64,000 bases of DNA from Marivirga lumbricoides (GCF_014636295.1 NZ_BMEC01000007.1:1-64000), one strand, 5' to 3'. Shown: positions 46,788-56,809, counted from the first letter of the stretch. Numbers and translations: made by a program. Notes: generated by a model from the sequence alone, not told the origin.

Positions 46788-47900
46788 ATGATGCTTGATA
46801 CTTCACTTGATTCCCCCAATTTTTATTTCCTTTTAATGGTATTTCAAGGATTGCTATTAACGATATTAATTTTTCTCACCCGATCCAACATAAAGCCAAA
46901 CACTTATTTTGCTATTCTTATCTTTCTTTTCTCTATTTCTTTATTGCATACAGTGTTGGAATCTTCAATTCATGCTTTCAATGTCAGATTTCCGGTACCA
47001 ATGGATTTTGGATTAACTTATGGTCCATTAGCCTACTTGCACATACTCCATATTAAAAATCCGCAGAGAAAATTTAGTTTTAAAGATTTTCTACACTTTT
47101 TGCCCTCATTACTTTTTGATGGATTACTTTATACCGCAGTTTTTTTATACATAAGTGAGAACATAGATTGGGCTTATGCTAATATCTCATTGATACAAAC
47201 TTTTGCACTTTATGGATCACTCTTGAGTCTTATCCAATTTTCTATCTATACCTATCTTATCTATAGAGAGTCTAAGGAAACTAAATTTGTTTTGAGGGAC
47301 TATGCTGAAGTTAGAAAGTGGTTATCTGCACTGGTAATATCATGGATATTTGTGATCGGTTTTTTAATGGTAGTTATTATAATTTCTTTAATTTTTGTTG
47401 ATCAATTAGATGATAATTCTGCTTGGGTGTACAATAGTCTCGGCATAGTTATTTCCTTATGGATTTTTGTTATGGGGTATTTGTATTTGCTAAAGTATGC
47501 TGAGCGAATAAATAAGTACATGATCAAAGTAAGTAAGTTTAAATTTTCTATTAGTGCATTAATTCATAAAAAGAACCAGTTGCTTGATGCCCTAACTAGA
47601 AACGAGTTTTACAAAGACCAAACTTTGACAGTAGCAAAATTTGCGGGCCATTTGGGCTGGCCAATTAATACTGTTTCCTCATTAATAAATGAAACACTGG
47701 AAACGAGCTTTAGCGATTTGATAAATCAATACCGTATTGCTGCATTTAAGGAAGAATGTGTTAAACAGGAAAATAGAAAGTACTCCATTCTTGGCTTGGG
47801 TCAAGCAGTTGGTTTTAGCTCAAAAACTTCATTCTATCGTATTTTCAAAAATGAAACAGGAATGACACCCTCAGAATACTTAAAGTTACAGAGCAATTAA
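46788..47900 (+). CDS. AraC-family regulator with 7TM sensor domain
   Basis: A 370-residue protein with about seven N-terminal membrane helices (roughly 10-240) followed by an AraC-type helix-turn-helix domain (about 265-368) with TVAKFAGHLGWPINTVSSLIN and LGLGQAVGFSSKTSFYRIFK. It is a membrane-embedded one-component regulator of a type frequent in Bacteroidota. The adjacent downstream hydrolase gene (81-base gap) is a plausible target. The ligand is unknown. Confidence 0.87.
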   Translation: MMLDTSLDSPNFYFLLMVFQGLLLTILIFLTRSNIKPNTYFAILIFLFSISLLHTVLESSIHAFNVRFPVPMDFGLTYGPLAYLHILHIKNPQRKFSFKDFLHFLPSLLFDGLLYTAVFLYISENIDWAYANISLIQTFALYGSLLSLIQFSIYTYLIYRESKETKFVLRDYAEVRKWLSALVISWIFVIGFLMVVIIISLIFVDQLDDNSAWVYNSLGIVISLWIFVMGYLYLLKYAERINKYMIKVSKFKFSISALIHKKNQLLDALTRNEFYKDQTLTVAKFAGHLGWPINTVSSLINETLETSFSDLINQYRIAAFKEECVKQENRKYSILGLGQAVGFSSKTSFYRIFKNETGMTPSEYLKLQSN

Positions 47901-47981
47901 GTCCCATATTGCTTTCTGGAACTTGCTTCATTTTTTCTTCAGTTTTTTACCTGCCAGCTTTGAAAAAAAAATCAAAGCAAT

Positions 47982-49454
47982 ATGAAAACTAAAATTTTAT
48001 TAACAATTACAGGTGTAATTTTTAGTATTACACTTTACGGACAGGCTCGTATCATTGACCGGAAAATGAGAATATTTAAGACTGATGAAAATATTGATAT
48101 AAATGGAGAGATTGGTTATTTAGAGGTTCCTGAAAACAGAAAGGATACTTTAAGCAGGTTAATTAAATTTAAATATGTTCGCCTCAAAAGTCTTTCAAAA
48201 AATCCGACAGCTCCTCTGGTCTTTATAGAAGGAGGAGGTGGCAGTAGTACCTGGCAGGCTGAAAACCCGGCAGTGCTTAAAGATTGGATAGAATTGCTCG
48301 ATTTGGGGGACTTGATCTTTGTCGACAGGCGTGGTAATAATGACGAGGCACTTACCTACATCTATACTGAGGAGTTACCGGAAGACTTCTTTGTTTCAGA
48401 ACATGAAGCTTACGCTCATTATGAGAAGATGATAAAGTCATCTCTTATAATATTTGATGAGAGAAATGTTGACGTGACAGGGTATAATATCGAAGAATAT
48501 GCCTGGGATATTAATCAGCTGATGGGGGCTTTAGAAATAGAACGTTATTCTATTTTCGGGTTTAGTTTCGGGTCTCATATCGGAATGACTATGATAAAGC
48601 TCTTTCCTGAACAGATAGAGAAAGCCATCTTTGCCGGAGCTGATGCCCCCGATCAGGCATTTAATTATCCAAGGTATCTTGATAATCAAATTGATAAACT
48701 TGCAGGGATGATTAGAGAAGATGAAAAATTATCTCAAAGCATTCCTGATTTTAAAGCACTTCTCCATAGGGTAATGAAGAAACTAGAAAAAAAACCTGCT
48801 GTAGTGGTCATAAAAAATCCTGTCACTGGGAAGAAGATACATCTTAAAGTGGGTTCGTTTGGCCTGTCACTTATTTTGAGGTTGGATATTGATGATTATA
48901 ATGATATACCTGCAATACCAAGATTACTCTACAGTATAGATCAGGGTGATTATACCATTCTGAAGTGGTTTTTACAGAAAAGAGTAGTATTTGCTTTAGC
49001 TGTATCGGGCAATGGTCTTAATCAACAATTGGCTTCCGGTGTAGATGAAAGTCGATGGGATCTTATTGAAAAAGAAGCAAAAGCAAGTGTTTTTGGAAAT
49101 ATAGTTAACTTCCCCTTTTCCGCTGCAAAAGATCATTGGGTTTCAAATAAACTATCATTTGATCCAAGTATACCGATTGTAACCAATATCCCTACCCTTT
49201 TTATAACGGGTGAGCTGGACTGCAGGACACCTGCTGAACAAGTGACGGAAACGATGAAAGGTTTTAATAATGCTTTACATGTAGAAGTTAAAAATGCAGG
49301 CCACGAGCAGGCCATGTGGGAAAGGGAAACATTTGATAAAATAATACCAATGTTTTTAAAAGGAGAGAGTGTAGAAAAAGTAGAAACGAATTATTCTGAT
49401 TTAACTTTTATAAAGCTGAAAGGAAAAACAAAAAGGCATCCATCATTAAGATGA
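47982..49454 (+). CDS. Secreted alpha/beta-hydrolase (prolyl aminopeptidase-like)
   Basis: A 490-residue protein with a signal peptide (ILLTITGVIFSITLYG, then QAR) and an alpha/beta-hydrolase fold. The oxyanion region FIEGGGGSS is at 81-89, the nucleophile is Ser195 in FGFSFGSH, an Asp lies in TGELDCRTP near 408, and the His is in AGHEQAMW near 433. The layout with a large cap resembles tricorn-interacting or prolyl-iminopeptidase-like exported hydrolases. The substrate, peptide or ester, is not determinable. It follows the AraC regulator. Confidence 0.85.
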   Translation: MKTKILLTITGVIFSITLYGQARIIDRKMRIFKTDENIDINGEIGYLEVPENRKDTLSRLIKFKYVRLKSLSKNPTAPLVFIEGGGGSSTWQAENPAVLKDWIELLDLGDLIFVDRRGNNDEALTYIYTEELPEDFFVSEHEAYAHYEKMIKSSLIIFDERNVDVTGYNIEEYAWDINQLMGALEIERYSIFGFSFGSHIGMTMIKLFPEQIEKAIFAGADAPDQAFNYPRYLDNQIDKLAGMIREDEKLSQSIPDFKALLHRVMKKLEKKPAVVVIKNPVTGKKIHLKVGSFGLSLILRLDIDDYNDIPAIPRLLYSIDQGDYTILKWFLQKRVVFALAVSGNGLNQQLASGVDESRWDLIEKEAKASVFGNIVNFPFSAAKDHWVSNKLSFDPSIPIVTNIPTLFITGELDCRTPAEQVTETMKGFNNALHVEVKNAGHEQAMWERETFDKIIPMFLKGESVEKVETNYSDLTFIKLKGKTKRHPSLR

Positions 49455-49727
49455 AGAATTATCAAATTAATAGAGGTTTTATCTTCTATTATCATTTCTT
49501 GGAGCAGAAAAATCTACCATAAATAATTTGGAGATAACTATTATTTATGTTGAAAGAAATTTAAAAGGTGTATTACCGTTAGACTTATTAATAAAGATGA
49601 ACTCTTTCACTTTTGCTTCAATTTTCAAAGATGTTGAATAAAAGACTTTATTTCCTTTCTGATTATTAACTAAAAAAAATTGAGGAACCTTCAATTGACT
49701 TCGGGTACTTTCTTAATTCTTTTAAAT

Positions 49728-50357
49728 ATGAGATATATACTTTTCTTACTTTTTGTTGCAATTACAGCATCTTGTACCAATACAAAAATTAGTCATCATT
49801 CAGGTAAGCCTGTAATTCAGTCTGGAAACAGGATGCTTATTACAAGTATGCAGGGCTTTAGTAGTAATCAGGCCATGCAACTTGCAGCTGAGACCAGAGA
49901 AAAATTAAGTGATGACTTATTTACCGTTTACCTTCCGGAAGAAGAGTATATTTTATTGAAAGAAGGTTTGCTATATGATTCCATCCATGCCACAAAACTA
50001 TCGGAAGAAACGAAAAAGAAGATAAAGGAGACACTAAACGTTCGTTATTTATTAGATGTAAAATTATTGAATAATAAGACAGGAGACTCCTATGGGTTTT
50101 ATACAAACAATGAGCTAAACCGCTACGAAGAACCGTACAACAGGAACCAGGAGACAAATACTGCATCTGCTTTATTTACTGTAACCGATCTGGAGCAACC
50201 ATCAGATAACCGCTCTTTTACAGTGAAAGTTAATATCAACCCCTTGATTATTGACGAAGAAGAAGGGGAGCAGCGTGTAAATGTTACTGATGGAAATACT
50301 GCCAGCCTAAAAGCCTATAGAAAAGGAATAAAAAGGATTAAGAAGTCTATTTTTTAA
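49728..50357 (+). CDS. Hypothetical lipoprotein
   Basis: From the ATG at 49728, which opens a lipoprotein signal (RYILFLLFVAITASC), the product has 209 residues. A TTG 48 bases upstream also gives an open frame, but the signal peptide fits the ATG. After the lipidated Cys the mature part has an alpha/beta pattern with LAAETREKLSDDLF and YLLDVKLLNNKTGDSYGFY, resembling small periplasmic proteins with a CsgG-like repeat, but I do not assign a family. It is a single gene with no close neighbour. Confidence 0.55.
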   Translation: MRYILFLLFVAITASCTNTKISHHSGKPVIQSGNRMLITSMQGFSSNQAMQLAAETREKLSDDLFTVYLPEEEYILLKEGLLYDSIHATKLSEETKKKIKETLNVRYLLDVKLLNNKTGDSYGFYTNNELNRYEEPYNRNQETNTASALFTVTDLEQPSDNRSFTVKVNINPLIIDEEEGEQRVNVTDGNTASLKAYRKGIKRIKKSIF

Positions 50358-50714
50358 ATCTGAAGGTCAATAGTAATTCATTTCAGATAAATTTTGTAAG
50401 AATAACTGATATAAGGCGGCACCTTATATAAGATCTGATTTAAAGCAATAATTTAAATGTTTAGAAAGGTTCAAGCGATAAAAGAAAATAATTTCTCTTC
50501 CATCATAAAAATGAGATAAATTAATGTATCCTCTCTGCAGACAATGTTTAGAGGCAGAGTTTAGGCAAAAAATTTAAACCCCTCCAGTATCTTTCTTTTT
50601 CCTGTTTCTTCTATAGGTTTTACTCTGCTGAAAATAGTTTGTAACCTTTTCCTTTCGGGTGGAGTCCAATGCCCGTTGATCAGCAAAATCTTTGTAAAAT
50701 TTAAATGAAAAGAA
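50358..50714. other. Intergenic region with a short hairpin
   Basis: About 357 bases. ATATAAGG (50409-50416) and CCTTATAT (50422-50429) form a stem with a 5-nt loop, 52 bases past the lipoprotein stop, a possible weak transcription end without a T-run. The rest is AT-rich; a small antisense frame overlapping the next gene start is not convincing. No promoter consensus is visible. Confidence 0.4.
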
Positions 50715-51803
50715 ATGAAATATATAAAATCGAAAATAATTACCGGACTGCTTTTTCTTTGTTTTTGCAGTGCCTTTGCTCAAAATGGAAGTCAAAAAAT
50801 TAAAGGGTTAAACGATAAAACAATTTCTTCTACAATACTTGATGCCAGGCTGACCCATCTGATGGACTCTCTGGATATGCCGGGCCTCTCTATTGCTATA
50901 ATAAATGATGCCAAAATTGTATACCATAGGGCCCTGGGAGTGGCCAATGTTGATACCGGTGAGCCTTTAACAGAAGAGAGCCTATTTGAAGCAGCTTCAT
51001 TATCAAAGCCAGTTTTTGCTTATTTTACCATGAAGATGGTGCAAAAAGGTTTGCTCGATCTTGACAAACCTATGTATGAATATTTACCCCATCCGGGAAT
51101 AGATTCTGCTTCGCAGGAGTGGTATAAACTCATCACTCCAAGAATGATTCTTTCCCATAGTACGGGCTTTCCTAACTGGTCCAATGATCAATTGATTACT
51201 ATTTCATATAAACCAGGAACAAATTTTTCTTATTCCGGTGAGGCCTATCAGTACCTGGCAGCTGTGATTGGCCAGCTAAACGAAGTTGGTTGGGAAGATG
51301 GTTTAAACCAGGTTTATCTGGATGAAGTAGCAGTTCCTTTAGGCCTTCAGCATAGCTCCTTTACTGGAAACGATTATATAAAAACACATAAGGCGATGGG
51401 ACATGAAAAGGGAGCTATTACAGACAAAGAATTGTTCGGAAAATCATTTGGAGCAGCCTACAGTCTGCATAGTAATGCGAAGGATTATGCTAAATTTCTT
51501 CTAGCTTTAATTAAAGAAGAAGGTTTGGAAGAAAAGTATTTCAAAGAAATGTTCAAAGAGCATAATCATTTTAAAGAAGATAACCCAATTAAGTTGCAGA
51601 TAGGACAGACTGGCTGGGGATTGGGCATGGCTCAAAAACCACATCAAAAAGGAATGATGCACATGCACACAGGCAATAATCATGATTTCCAGTCTTACTG
51701 CATGATTATACCGGAAGAGGAGTATGGAATAGTATTTTTCACTAATTCAGATAATATGCAGGGTTTTTTAGAAAACTTTAAGCTTCTGGGAAAGCAATTT
51801 TAA
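50715..51803 (+). CDS. Serine hydrolase, class C beta-lactamase family
   Basis: A 362-residue secreted protein: signal peptide ending about AFAQ (23), then a beta-lactamase/DD-peptidase-type domain. The nucleophile and its lysine are in AASLSKP (Ser95, Lys98), the second motif is YSGEAYQYL (Tyr in YSG), and a KTG-like HTGNN motif lies near 336. Such proteins hydrolyse peptides or esters rather than antibiotics in most bacteria. The downstream genes follow after 31 bases and may be co-transcribed. Confidence 0.87.
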   Translation: MKYIKSKIITGLLFLCFCSAFAQNGSQKIKGLNDKTISSTILDARLTHLMDSLDMPGLSIAIINDAKIVYHRALGVANVDTGEPLTEESLFEAASLSKPVFAYFTMKMVQKGLLDLDKPMYEYLPHPGIDSASQEWYKLITPRMILSHSTGFPNWSNDQLITISYKPGTNFSYSGEAYQYLAAVIGQLNEVGWEDGLNQVYLDEVAVPLGLQHSSFTGNDYIKTHKAMGHEKGAITDKELFGKSFGAAYSLHSNAKDYAKFLLALIKEEGLEEKYFKEMFKEHNHFKEDNPIKLQIGQTGWGLGMAQKPHQKGMMHMHTGNNHDFQSYCMIIPEEEYGIVFFTNSDNMQGFLENFKLLGKQF

Positions 51804-51834
51804 ACTTACTTTACACCGTAAAATATCAAAAGTT

Positions 51835-52173
51835 ATGGATTCAGAATCAATTATTGCCATCGTAATAGGGGCTTCATTAGTCACCCTCATCGTGCTCATT
51901 GTCTTTATATTATCAAAATTTAATTTTCTGATTAAGAAGGAGCTTATTCAAAAAGGAGAAGCTTATCAGTTACCCAAAAATAGGTTCAAATACCTGGAAT
52001 TAGGCTGTATTATCTTAGGTCTGGGAGTGGGATTGGGCTTTTCTTCCATCTTTACTGCCATGGATTTGTCTGAAGATGCGATGGATTTGCTGATATGGGC
52101 AACGATTCTCATATTTGGAGGAACGGGCTTGGTAGGCGCACACTTTATCCGCAGAAAACAGGAGGGTGAATAA
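51835..52173 (+). CDS. Small membrane protein, DUF6249-like
   Basis: A 112-residue protein with three hydrophobic helices (about 5-27, 53-72 and 80-104), and basic residues between the first two (KFNFLIKKELIQKG). This matches the DUF6249-type proteins that precede ECF sigma genes in Bacteroidota. It overlaps the sigma-factor start by 8 bases, so it is part of the sigma operon and may help in sensing at the membrane. The role is inferred from position. Confidence 0.6.
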   Translation: MDSESIIAIVIGASLVTLIVLIVFILSKFNFLIKKELIQKGEAYQLPKNRFKYLELGCIILGLGVGLGFSSIFTAMDLSEDAMDLLIWATILIFGGTGLVGAHFIRRKQEGE

Positions 52174-52735
52174 AAGCTCTTCTGATATTGAACTGGTAAA
52201 GAAGGCAATAGAAGGAGATGCATCGGCTTTCCGCCAGTTGGTGCAGGAATACAAGGATGTATCTCTTTCTCTGACCTGCTCCATTATTAAAGATTATGAT
52301 GCGGCTCAGGATGTGCTGCAGGATGCTTTTGTGAAAGTTTACAATAAGCTCCATCAGTTTTCAGGGAAAGCCGCCTTTTCCACTTGGCTGTATCGCATTG
52401 TGGTGAACACTGCCTTTTCAGCTCTGCGAAAGCATCAATATTTTACCCAGATTGAGGAGGTGGATGAAATTTATCATCAACCTGCTTCCAAGGAAGATAA
52501 TTTTATGAAGGCAGCCGATCAGGAAAAATTTGTGAAAGCTGCACTGGACAGGCTTAAATCTGAGGAGGCATTGGTTTTAAGGTTATATTATTTATGTGAG
52601 TTCAGTATTGCAGAAACCAAAAAGGTGACTGGCTTTAGTGAATCGAAGATTAAAGTGAATTTGCATAGAGGTAGAAAAAATATGCATGAGCAACTGACGC
52701 GAATATTAGGGGAAGACATTAAACAATTGTTATGA
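52166..52735 (+). CDS. ECF RNA polymerase sigma factor
   Basis: A 189-residue sigma-70 family factor. Region 2 is at about 10-80 (FRQLVQEYKDVSLSL, DAAQDVLQDAFVKVYNKLHQF), and region 4 at about 120-180 (LRLYYLCEFSIAETKKVTGFSESKIKVNLHRGRK). There are no regions 1 or 3, which marks it as extracytoplasmic-function type. The start is a GTG at 52166, overlapping the previous gene by 8 bases. It overlaps the next gene, a probable anti-sigma partner, by 4 bases (ATGA), so the three are coupled. The regulon is unknown. Confidence 0.92.
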   Translation: MNKSSSDIELVKKAIEGDASAFRQLVQEYKDVSLSLTCSIIKDYDAAQDVLQDAFVKVYNKLHQFSGKAAFSTWLYRIVVNTAFSALRKHQYFTQIEEVDEIYHQPASKEDNFMKAADQEKFVKAALDRLKSEEALVLRLYYLCEFSIAETKKVTGFSESKIKVNLHRGRKNMHEQLTRILGEDIKQLL

Positions 52736-53055
52736 AGGAAGAAGAAGCAAGAAATATTATACAAAAAAGTGTAGTGCACACCTCGGATGATTTTACCGAT
52801 CAGCTGATGAGTAGAATTGCATTGGAGGAAAAGAAAGTGCCTTCTGTAAAATTACGCTTTCTGCCATTATTTATTGGCTGTCTGGCAGTACTGGGCTTTG
52901 CTGTACTATTGAGTTGGTGGGCTTCCGGTCTTTCCATGTCAAATGATATGCTAAATCCATCTATACTCAAAAGGATTTTTCAGATTGGCATCTCACTTTT
53001 CCTGATTATTAGTGTCAATTTCATTTACAGCTTAAAAAAGAGCTTAAGCTATTGA
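52732..53055 (+). CDS. Probable sigma-linked membrane protein (candidate anti-sigma factor)
   Basis: A 107-residue protein with a short cytoplasmic N-terminal part (EEEARNIIQKSVVHTSDDF) and two membrane helices (about 42-63 and 78-97). Position and coupling to the ECF sigma factor suggest an anti-sigma factor, but it lacks a recognisable zinc-binding ZAS motif and is very short. It could be a minimal membrane-bound inhibitor or a co-transcribed accessory. It ends the operon. Confidence 0.55.
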   Translation: MKEEEARNIIQKSVVHTSDDFTDQLMSRIALEEKKVPSVKLRFLPLFIGCLAVLGFAVLLSWWASGLSMSNDMLNPSILKRIFQIGISLFLIISVNFIYSLKKSLSY

Positions 53056-53253
53056 TGAGAGGTAATTGGTTTCAGGGTATTTTTAAGGGTAAAATGTGTC
53101 TGTGCCTCATGTTGAAAATCCCAGTAATGTAATTTTTCAGCTTGTCGGATTTTTTATAGGACTTGTCGGTTTTCTTTTAATAAGTCCAATGGCTTTATTT
53201 CTAATTTTGAGGCTATTTTTATTTAACAGAATTTTTACCAAAACATACAGCAA

Positions 53254-53952
53254 ATGAGAAATTTTATCCTTTACTCTTTTTTATTGATTTTCCTTTTTTC
53301 AGGATGTAAAGATGATGAGAATGCAAACCCAGTAGATGACCAAATAGAGAAGGAAGAAGAACTATCTAACGGTGAAGCTTTTATTGCAGAGGTTAACTTG
53401 GCCAGAAAAGCATTAGCAGGAGGAGAAGAAGAGTGGGACAAATATGTGATAGAGGTAATAGAACCCACTTTGGAAATTCTTTACCCAAAAGGTAGATACC
53501 TGGATAGAATAGATCCTGTAACTGAAACTAACCTTTATCTGGAACTCAAAAATGTATATAAAGATGGCGAGGTATTTACTAATGGAAATGGCTGGCAGGA
53601 AAGCATTCCTAAAGATCAGTTTCCAAATGTGAAGCCATTGACTCATGATGAAAAGCTGACCTCTGGCTGTGAGAAGTGGACGACTTTTTTTCTTGAGAAT
53701 GAAGGCACCTATGGACACAATGATAGACCTGACAAGTATAATGTTTCTGAACCTGATGAAAGAGGGGTTTTTGAAGTTGTAGCTCCTGAATTTAAATACT
53801 ATAACACCGCAAGGGCAGTGGTGGTGGTATGGCTATATGATCAGGGCAATAGAGTGAGAGGCCATAGAGCAATTTTATTGAAACCAGATATTACGCAGGG
53901 TGGTGGTTATGTAAATACTGAAGTTGGAGGTGCTACGGGGCGATTTCGTTAG
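53254..53952 (+). CDS. CAP/SCP-domain lipoprotein
   Basis: A 232-residue lipoprotein: signal ending FLFSGC, then a CAP-superfamily domain, with the opening helix EAFIAEVNLARKAL (about 45-58), the first-His segment TYGHND (near 155), and the RGHRAILLKP motif near 206 that closes the family cleft. Extracellular CAP proteins in bacteria have proposed lipid- or peptide-binding roles but no settled reaction. A strong terminator follows. Its spacing from the sigma operon (198 bases) makes co-transcription unlikely. Confidence 0.8.
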   Translation: MRNFILYSFLLIFLFSGCKDDENANPVDDQIEKEEELSNGEAFIAEVNLARKALAGGEEEWDKYVIEVIEPTLEILYPKGRYLDRIDPVTETNLYLELKNVYKDGEVFTNGNGWQESIPKDQFPNVKPLTHDEKLTSGCEKWTTFFLENEGTYGHNDRPDKYNVSEPDERGVFEVVAPEFKYYNTARAVVVVWLYDQGNRVRGHRAILLKPDITQGGGYVNTEVGGATGRFR

Positions 53953-54014
53953 TAAATTTACTAACGAGAGAGAAACTGCGAGTTGAGCAGTATTCATTGA
54001 AACAATTAAATCAT

Positions 54015-54053
54015 AAACACCTGTATTTTAGTAGGTAAATGCAGGTGTTTTTT
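54015..54053 (+). terminator. Intrinsic terminator after the CAP-domain gene
   Basis: AAACACCTG (54015-54023) and CAGGTGTTT (54042-54050) form a 9-bp stem with an 18-nt loop and run into further T residues. It lies 62 bases past the stop. Confidence 0.8.
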
Positions 54054-54550
54054 AATTGGAATAGTCATAATCAACTTTAGGAAATTTATGGCATCTGATT
54101 ACCCTCATATTTCATTGTACCTTTCAATACCTTCTTCTGGTTCAACTTCTTAATTTTTATTCGGGTACTCGTTATACTTGTCAGGCAAAACAGCCATCTT
54201 CAAATCAGCAATATCCTTTGAAGAAACTTCCTTGGCTGAGTTGCTCCCCTTACTGCATTTACGCTGAATACCGGCAACCCATACAGCCGCACATTGCCAG
54301 CTACTGCCACAAAATACTGAACTACGTCCATTACAAACTTTTAATGCTTATCCAAATCCCCATGAGTAGGTGTTTTTTACCCTTTTTTTGATGAGCGGAT
54401 ATGATTTAAAGCGGGAAGACTTTATGTTAGGAGTTTTAAATTGAAAGTGGAATCGCTGTATGCATTGCTCATACTTTTACCTTTAATATTTATCAACAAC
54501 ATCCAAATCCGATATAATTGCCTGAAAGGCACTATCTAAAATACATTAAA
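54054..54550. other. Intergenic region with possible decayed coding sequence
   Basis: About 500 bases. On the minus strand, roughly 54330 to 54150, one frame without a good start ends in SSKDIADLKMAVLPDKYNEY and looks less random than its surroundings, but it has no upstream part and no recognisable family. It may be the tail of a lost gene. The rest is AT-rich and holds no other feature I can support. Confidence 0.3.
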
Positions 54551-56698
54551 ATGAAAAAAACACATCCAGCCACTGGAATCCTGCTATCTGTTACCCGTGT
54601 AAATATCCTCTTAAACTTCGTGTGCATTTGCATTGCCTTATCATTTAGTCAATGCACTCAGTCTAAGAAGAATCAAGAAGCTACAACTTCTAGTAATAGA
54701 TTAGATGATTTGGGCAGCAAGGTAAATGTATTTTTGGGCACCTCGGGCGATCATGGTCAAATGTCTCCCTCAGCCAGTTCTCCATTCAGCATGTTAAGTA
54801 TAGGCCCGCAAACCACTGTGCATACCCATACAGGCTATGAGTATTACGCTAAGGAATTTGACGGATTTACCCATACTCACTTAGAAGGGGTGGGCTGTAC
54901 CGGTAGTGGTGGAAATATACTAATTAAGCCGATACTCAATAAAAACGTAGAAACAACCTTGTTGAAATCAAAACAGTATGCCTCGCCTGGCTATTATGAG
55001 GTTTCTTTTGATAATGGGATAACGGCCTCAATGAGTGTGCTTGATAATTTTGGTGTAGAATATTATACTTATCCGAAAGATATTGCTGATAAAGGGCTGT
55101 TTATCGACCTTTCCTTTGCTTTGTCCAACAGGTTTATTGCTGAAACACATACAATTGAAGAAAATAAAATTTCAGGCTGGATAGACACCTATACGACCTG
55201 TCATGGAGGGATTTACAGAATATACTATGCATTACAATTTTCTAATTTTAACGCCTTTGAAAAGTTAAATGAACATCAGTATTATGTTTCTCTGAAAGCT
55301 GACTCCAAAAGCACCGAGGTTAAAGTGGGCTTTTCATCTGTAGGCGTAAAATATGCAGAGGAAAAGCTTAAAGATTCGAATATTGATAGTGTAAAAAGAG
55401 CATCAGATCAAGCTTGGAATTCACTTTTCTCACGTGTAACAGTTCAGGGAGAAACTGAAAGGGAGAATTTGTTCTATTCTCTTTTATATAGAGGTTTACA
55501 GGCTCCCTATAAAATAAGTGAAGGAGACAGTATGTATGCTGCTATAGATGGTTCCACTAAAAAGGCAGATTTTACCGTATACCATGGTTGGGCTATTTGG
55601 GACAATTACAGGGAACAATTACCGATGCTTTCTTTACTGTACCCGGAAAAGTACAAAGGAATAGTAAAGTCTATTGCAAATCTTTACCGCTATGGAAAAA
55701 AGGATTGGGCCACTAAGCATGAACCTTCCCCAACTGTTAGAACAGAACATGCAATTGCTGTATTGCTGGATGCGTATGAAAAAAATTATTCATTAGATCT
55801 CCTTTCTATTAAAGACTCTATCATTGCTGAGGTAAACAGGCTCAATTTTAACTCACCGGATAAAGCGCTAGAATCATCTTACGACCTGTATGCGGCATCT
55901 AAAATCATGAGTATTTTGAAAGATGATCAACTTGCAACACAATACCGTAATAAAGCGCTGGAGTATAAAAATTATTGGGAAAAAGATTTTGCTGATCTCA
56001 GCAGAGATGATGTTGATAGAATGCAAGCCAGAGGATTATACCAGGGTACAATCAGGCAATATCGCTGGTTTGTTCCTTATGACATCCAGGGGCTTAAAAA
56101 CTTAATTGGAGGTGAAGCCCAATTCATTAAAGAACTGGATCAGTTTTTTGAAGAAAATAATTACAACCATGCCAATCAGCCGGATTTGCAGGTTCCCGGG
56201 CTATACAATGCGACCAGCCAACCGTGGAAATCTCAAAAACTATTTCGGAATATCATGTTAGATACTGTGGTTCAGAATTATTTTAATAACAACAGTAAAG
56301 GCATTGACCCTTATGTAGGTCGCATTTATCAGAACCAGCCAAAAGCATATCTCAGAACAATGGATGATGATGCAGGAACAATGTCTTCCTGGTTTGTACT
56401 CCGCAGCATGGGGATGTCACCGGCAAATATTGGCACTCCGGTGTATTACTTAACGGCTCCTATCTTTGAAAAAGTAAGCATCCATTTTCCTAACGATAAG
56501 AAGTTTGAAATTGTGGTTGAGAATTATGATAAGGATCATTTTTATATCCAGTCAGCCACTTTAAATGGGAAGGAACTCAATCAAAACTGGCTCCGGCACG
56601 AAGATATAGTGAATGGAGGTGAGTTAATTATAACCACCTCTGCAGTTCCCAATAAAAATTGGGGTATTGAAAATACGTTTGTGACGGAATTTAATTGA
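54551..56698 (+). CDS. GH92-family alpha-mannosidase, lipoprotein
   Basis: From the ATG at 54551 (a TTG 33 bases upstream is less likely) the protein has 715 residues. The signal peptide ends in a Cys (FSQC). Glycoside hydrolase family 92 enzymes are calcium-dependent exo-mannosidases. Marks are the VFLGTSGDHGQMSPSAS opening (near 60), the FTHTHLEGVGC segment (near 104), HEPSPTVRTEHA with the acid Glu (near 393), and the family-defining DDDAGTMSSWFVLRSMGMSP near 605 (split). It is somewhat short for the family. Attached to the surface, it would trim mannosides. It stands alone, followed by the repeat region. Confidence 0.9.
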   Translation: MKKTHPATGILLSVTRVNILLNFVCICIALSFSQCTQSKKNQEATTSSNRLDDLGSKVNVFLGTSGDHGQMSPSASSPFSMLSIGPQTTVHTHTGYEYYAKEFDGFTHTHLEGVGCTGSGGNILIKPILNKNVETTLLKSKQYASPGYYEVSFDNGITASMSVLDNFGVEYYTYPKDIADKGLFIDLSFALSNRFIAETHTIEENKISGWIDTYTTCHGGIYRIYYALQFSNFNAFEKLNEHQYYVSLKADSKSTEVKVGFSSVGVKYAEEKLKDSNIDSVKRASDQAWNSLFSRVTVQGETERENLFYSLLYRGLQAPYKISEGDSMYAAIDGSTKKADFTVYHGWAIWDNYREQLPMLSLLYPEKYKGIVKSIANLYRYGKKDWATKHEPSPTVRTEHAIAVLLDAYEKNYSLDLLSIKDSIIAEVNRLNFNSPDKALESSYDLYAASKIMSILKDDQLATQYRNKALEYKNYWEKDFADLSRDDVDRMQARGLYQGTIRQYRWFVPYDIQGLKNLIGGEAQFIKELDQFFEENNYNHANQPDLQVPGLYNATSQPWKSQKLFRNIMLDTVVQNYFNNNSKGIDPYVGRIYQNQPKAYLRTMDDDAGTMSSWFVLRSMGMSPANIGTPVYYLTAPIFEKVSIHFPNDKKFEIVVENYDKDHFYIQSATLNGKELNQNWLRHEDIVNGGELIITTSAVPNKNWGIENTFVTEFN

Positions 56699-56757
56699 TT
56701 GGACAGACTAGTTTTTCTTTAAAATGTTGGGCAGTAGAGGCGAGCTTTATCTTTCCA

Positions 56758-56809
56758 TGTTCTGTGACTCACAGAACATTGGCTAAAAGGCCTGTGAGCC
56801 ACAGGCCTT
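56758..56809 (+). repeat. Two-hairpin repeat, copy A
   Basis: Two adjacent perfect hairpins: TGTTCTGTG and CACAGAACA arms around ACT (56758-56778), then a spacer, then AAGGCCTGTG and CACAGGCCTT arms around AGC (56787-56809). It lies 60 bases after the GH92 stop and could also end its transcript. Copies B to E follow in the same orientation. Confidence 0.85.

Noticed and set aside
54130-54360. A minus-strand coding remnant between the CAP and GH92 genes
   Set aside because: The frame has no start, no recognised family and is short, so it is noted in the intergenic entry but not called a pseudogene.
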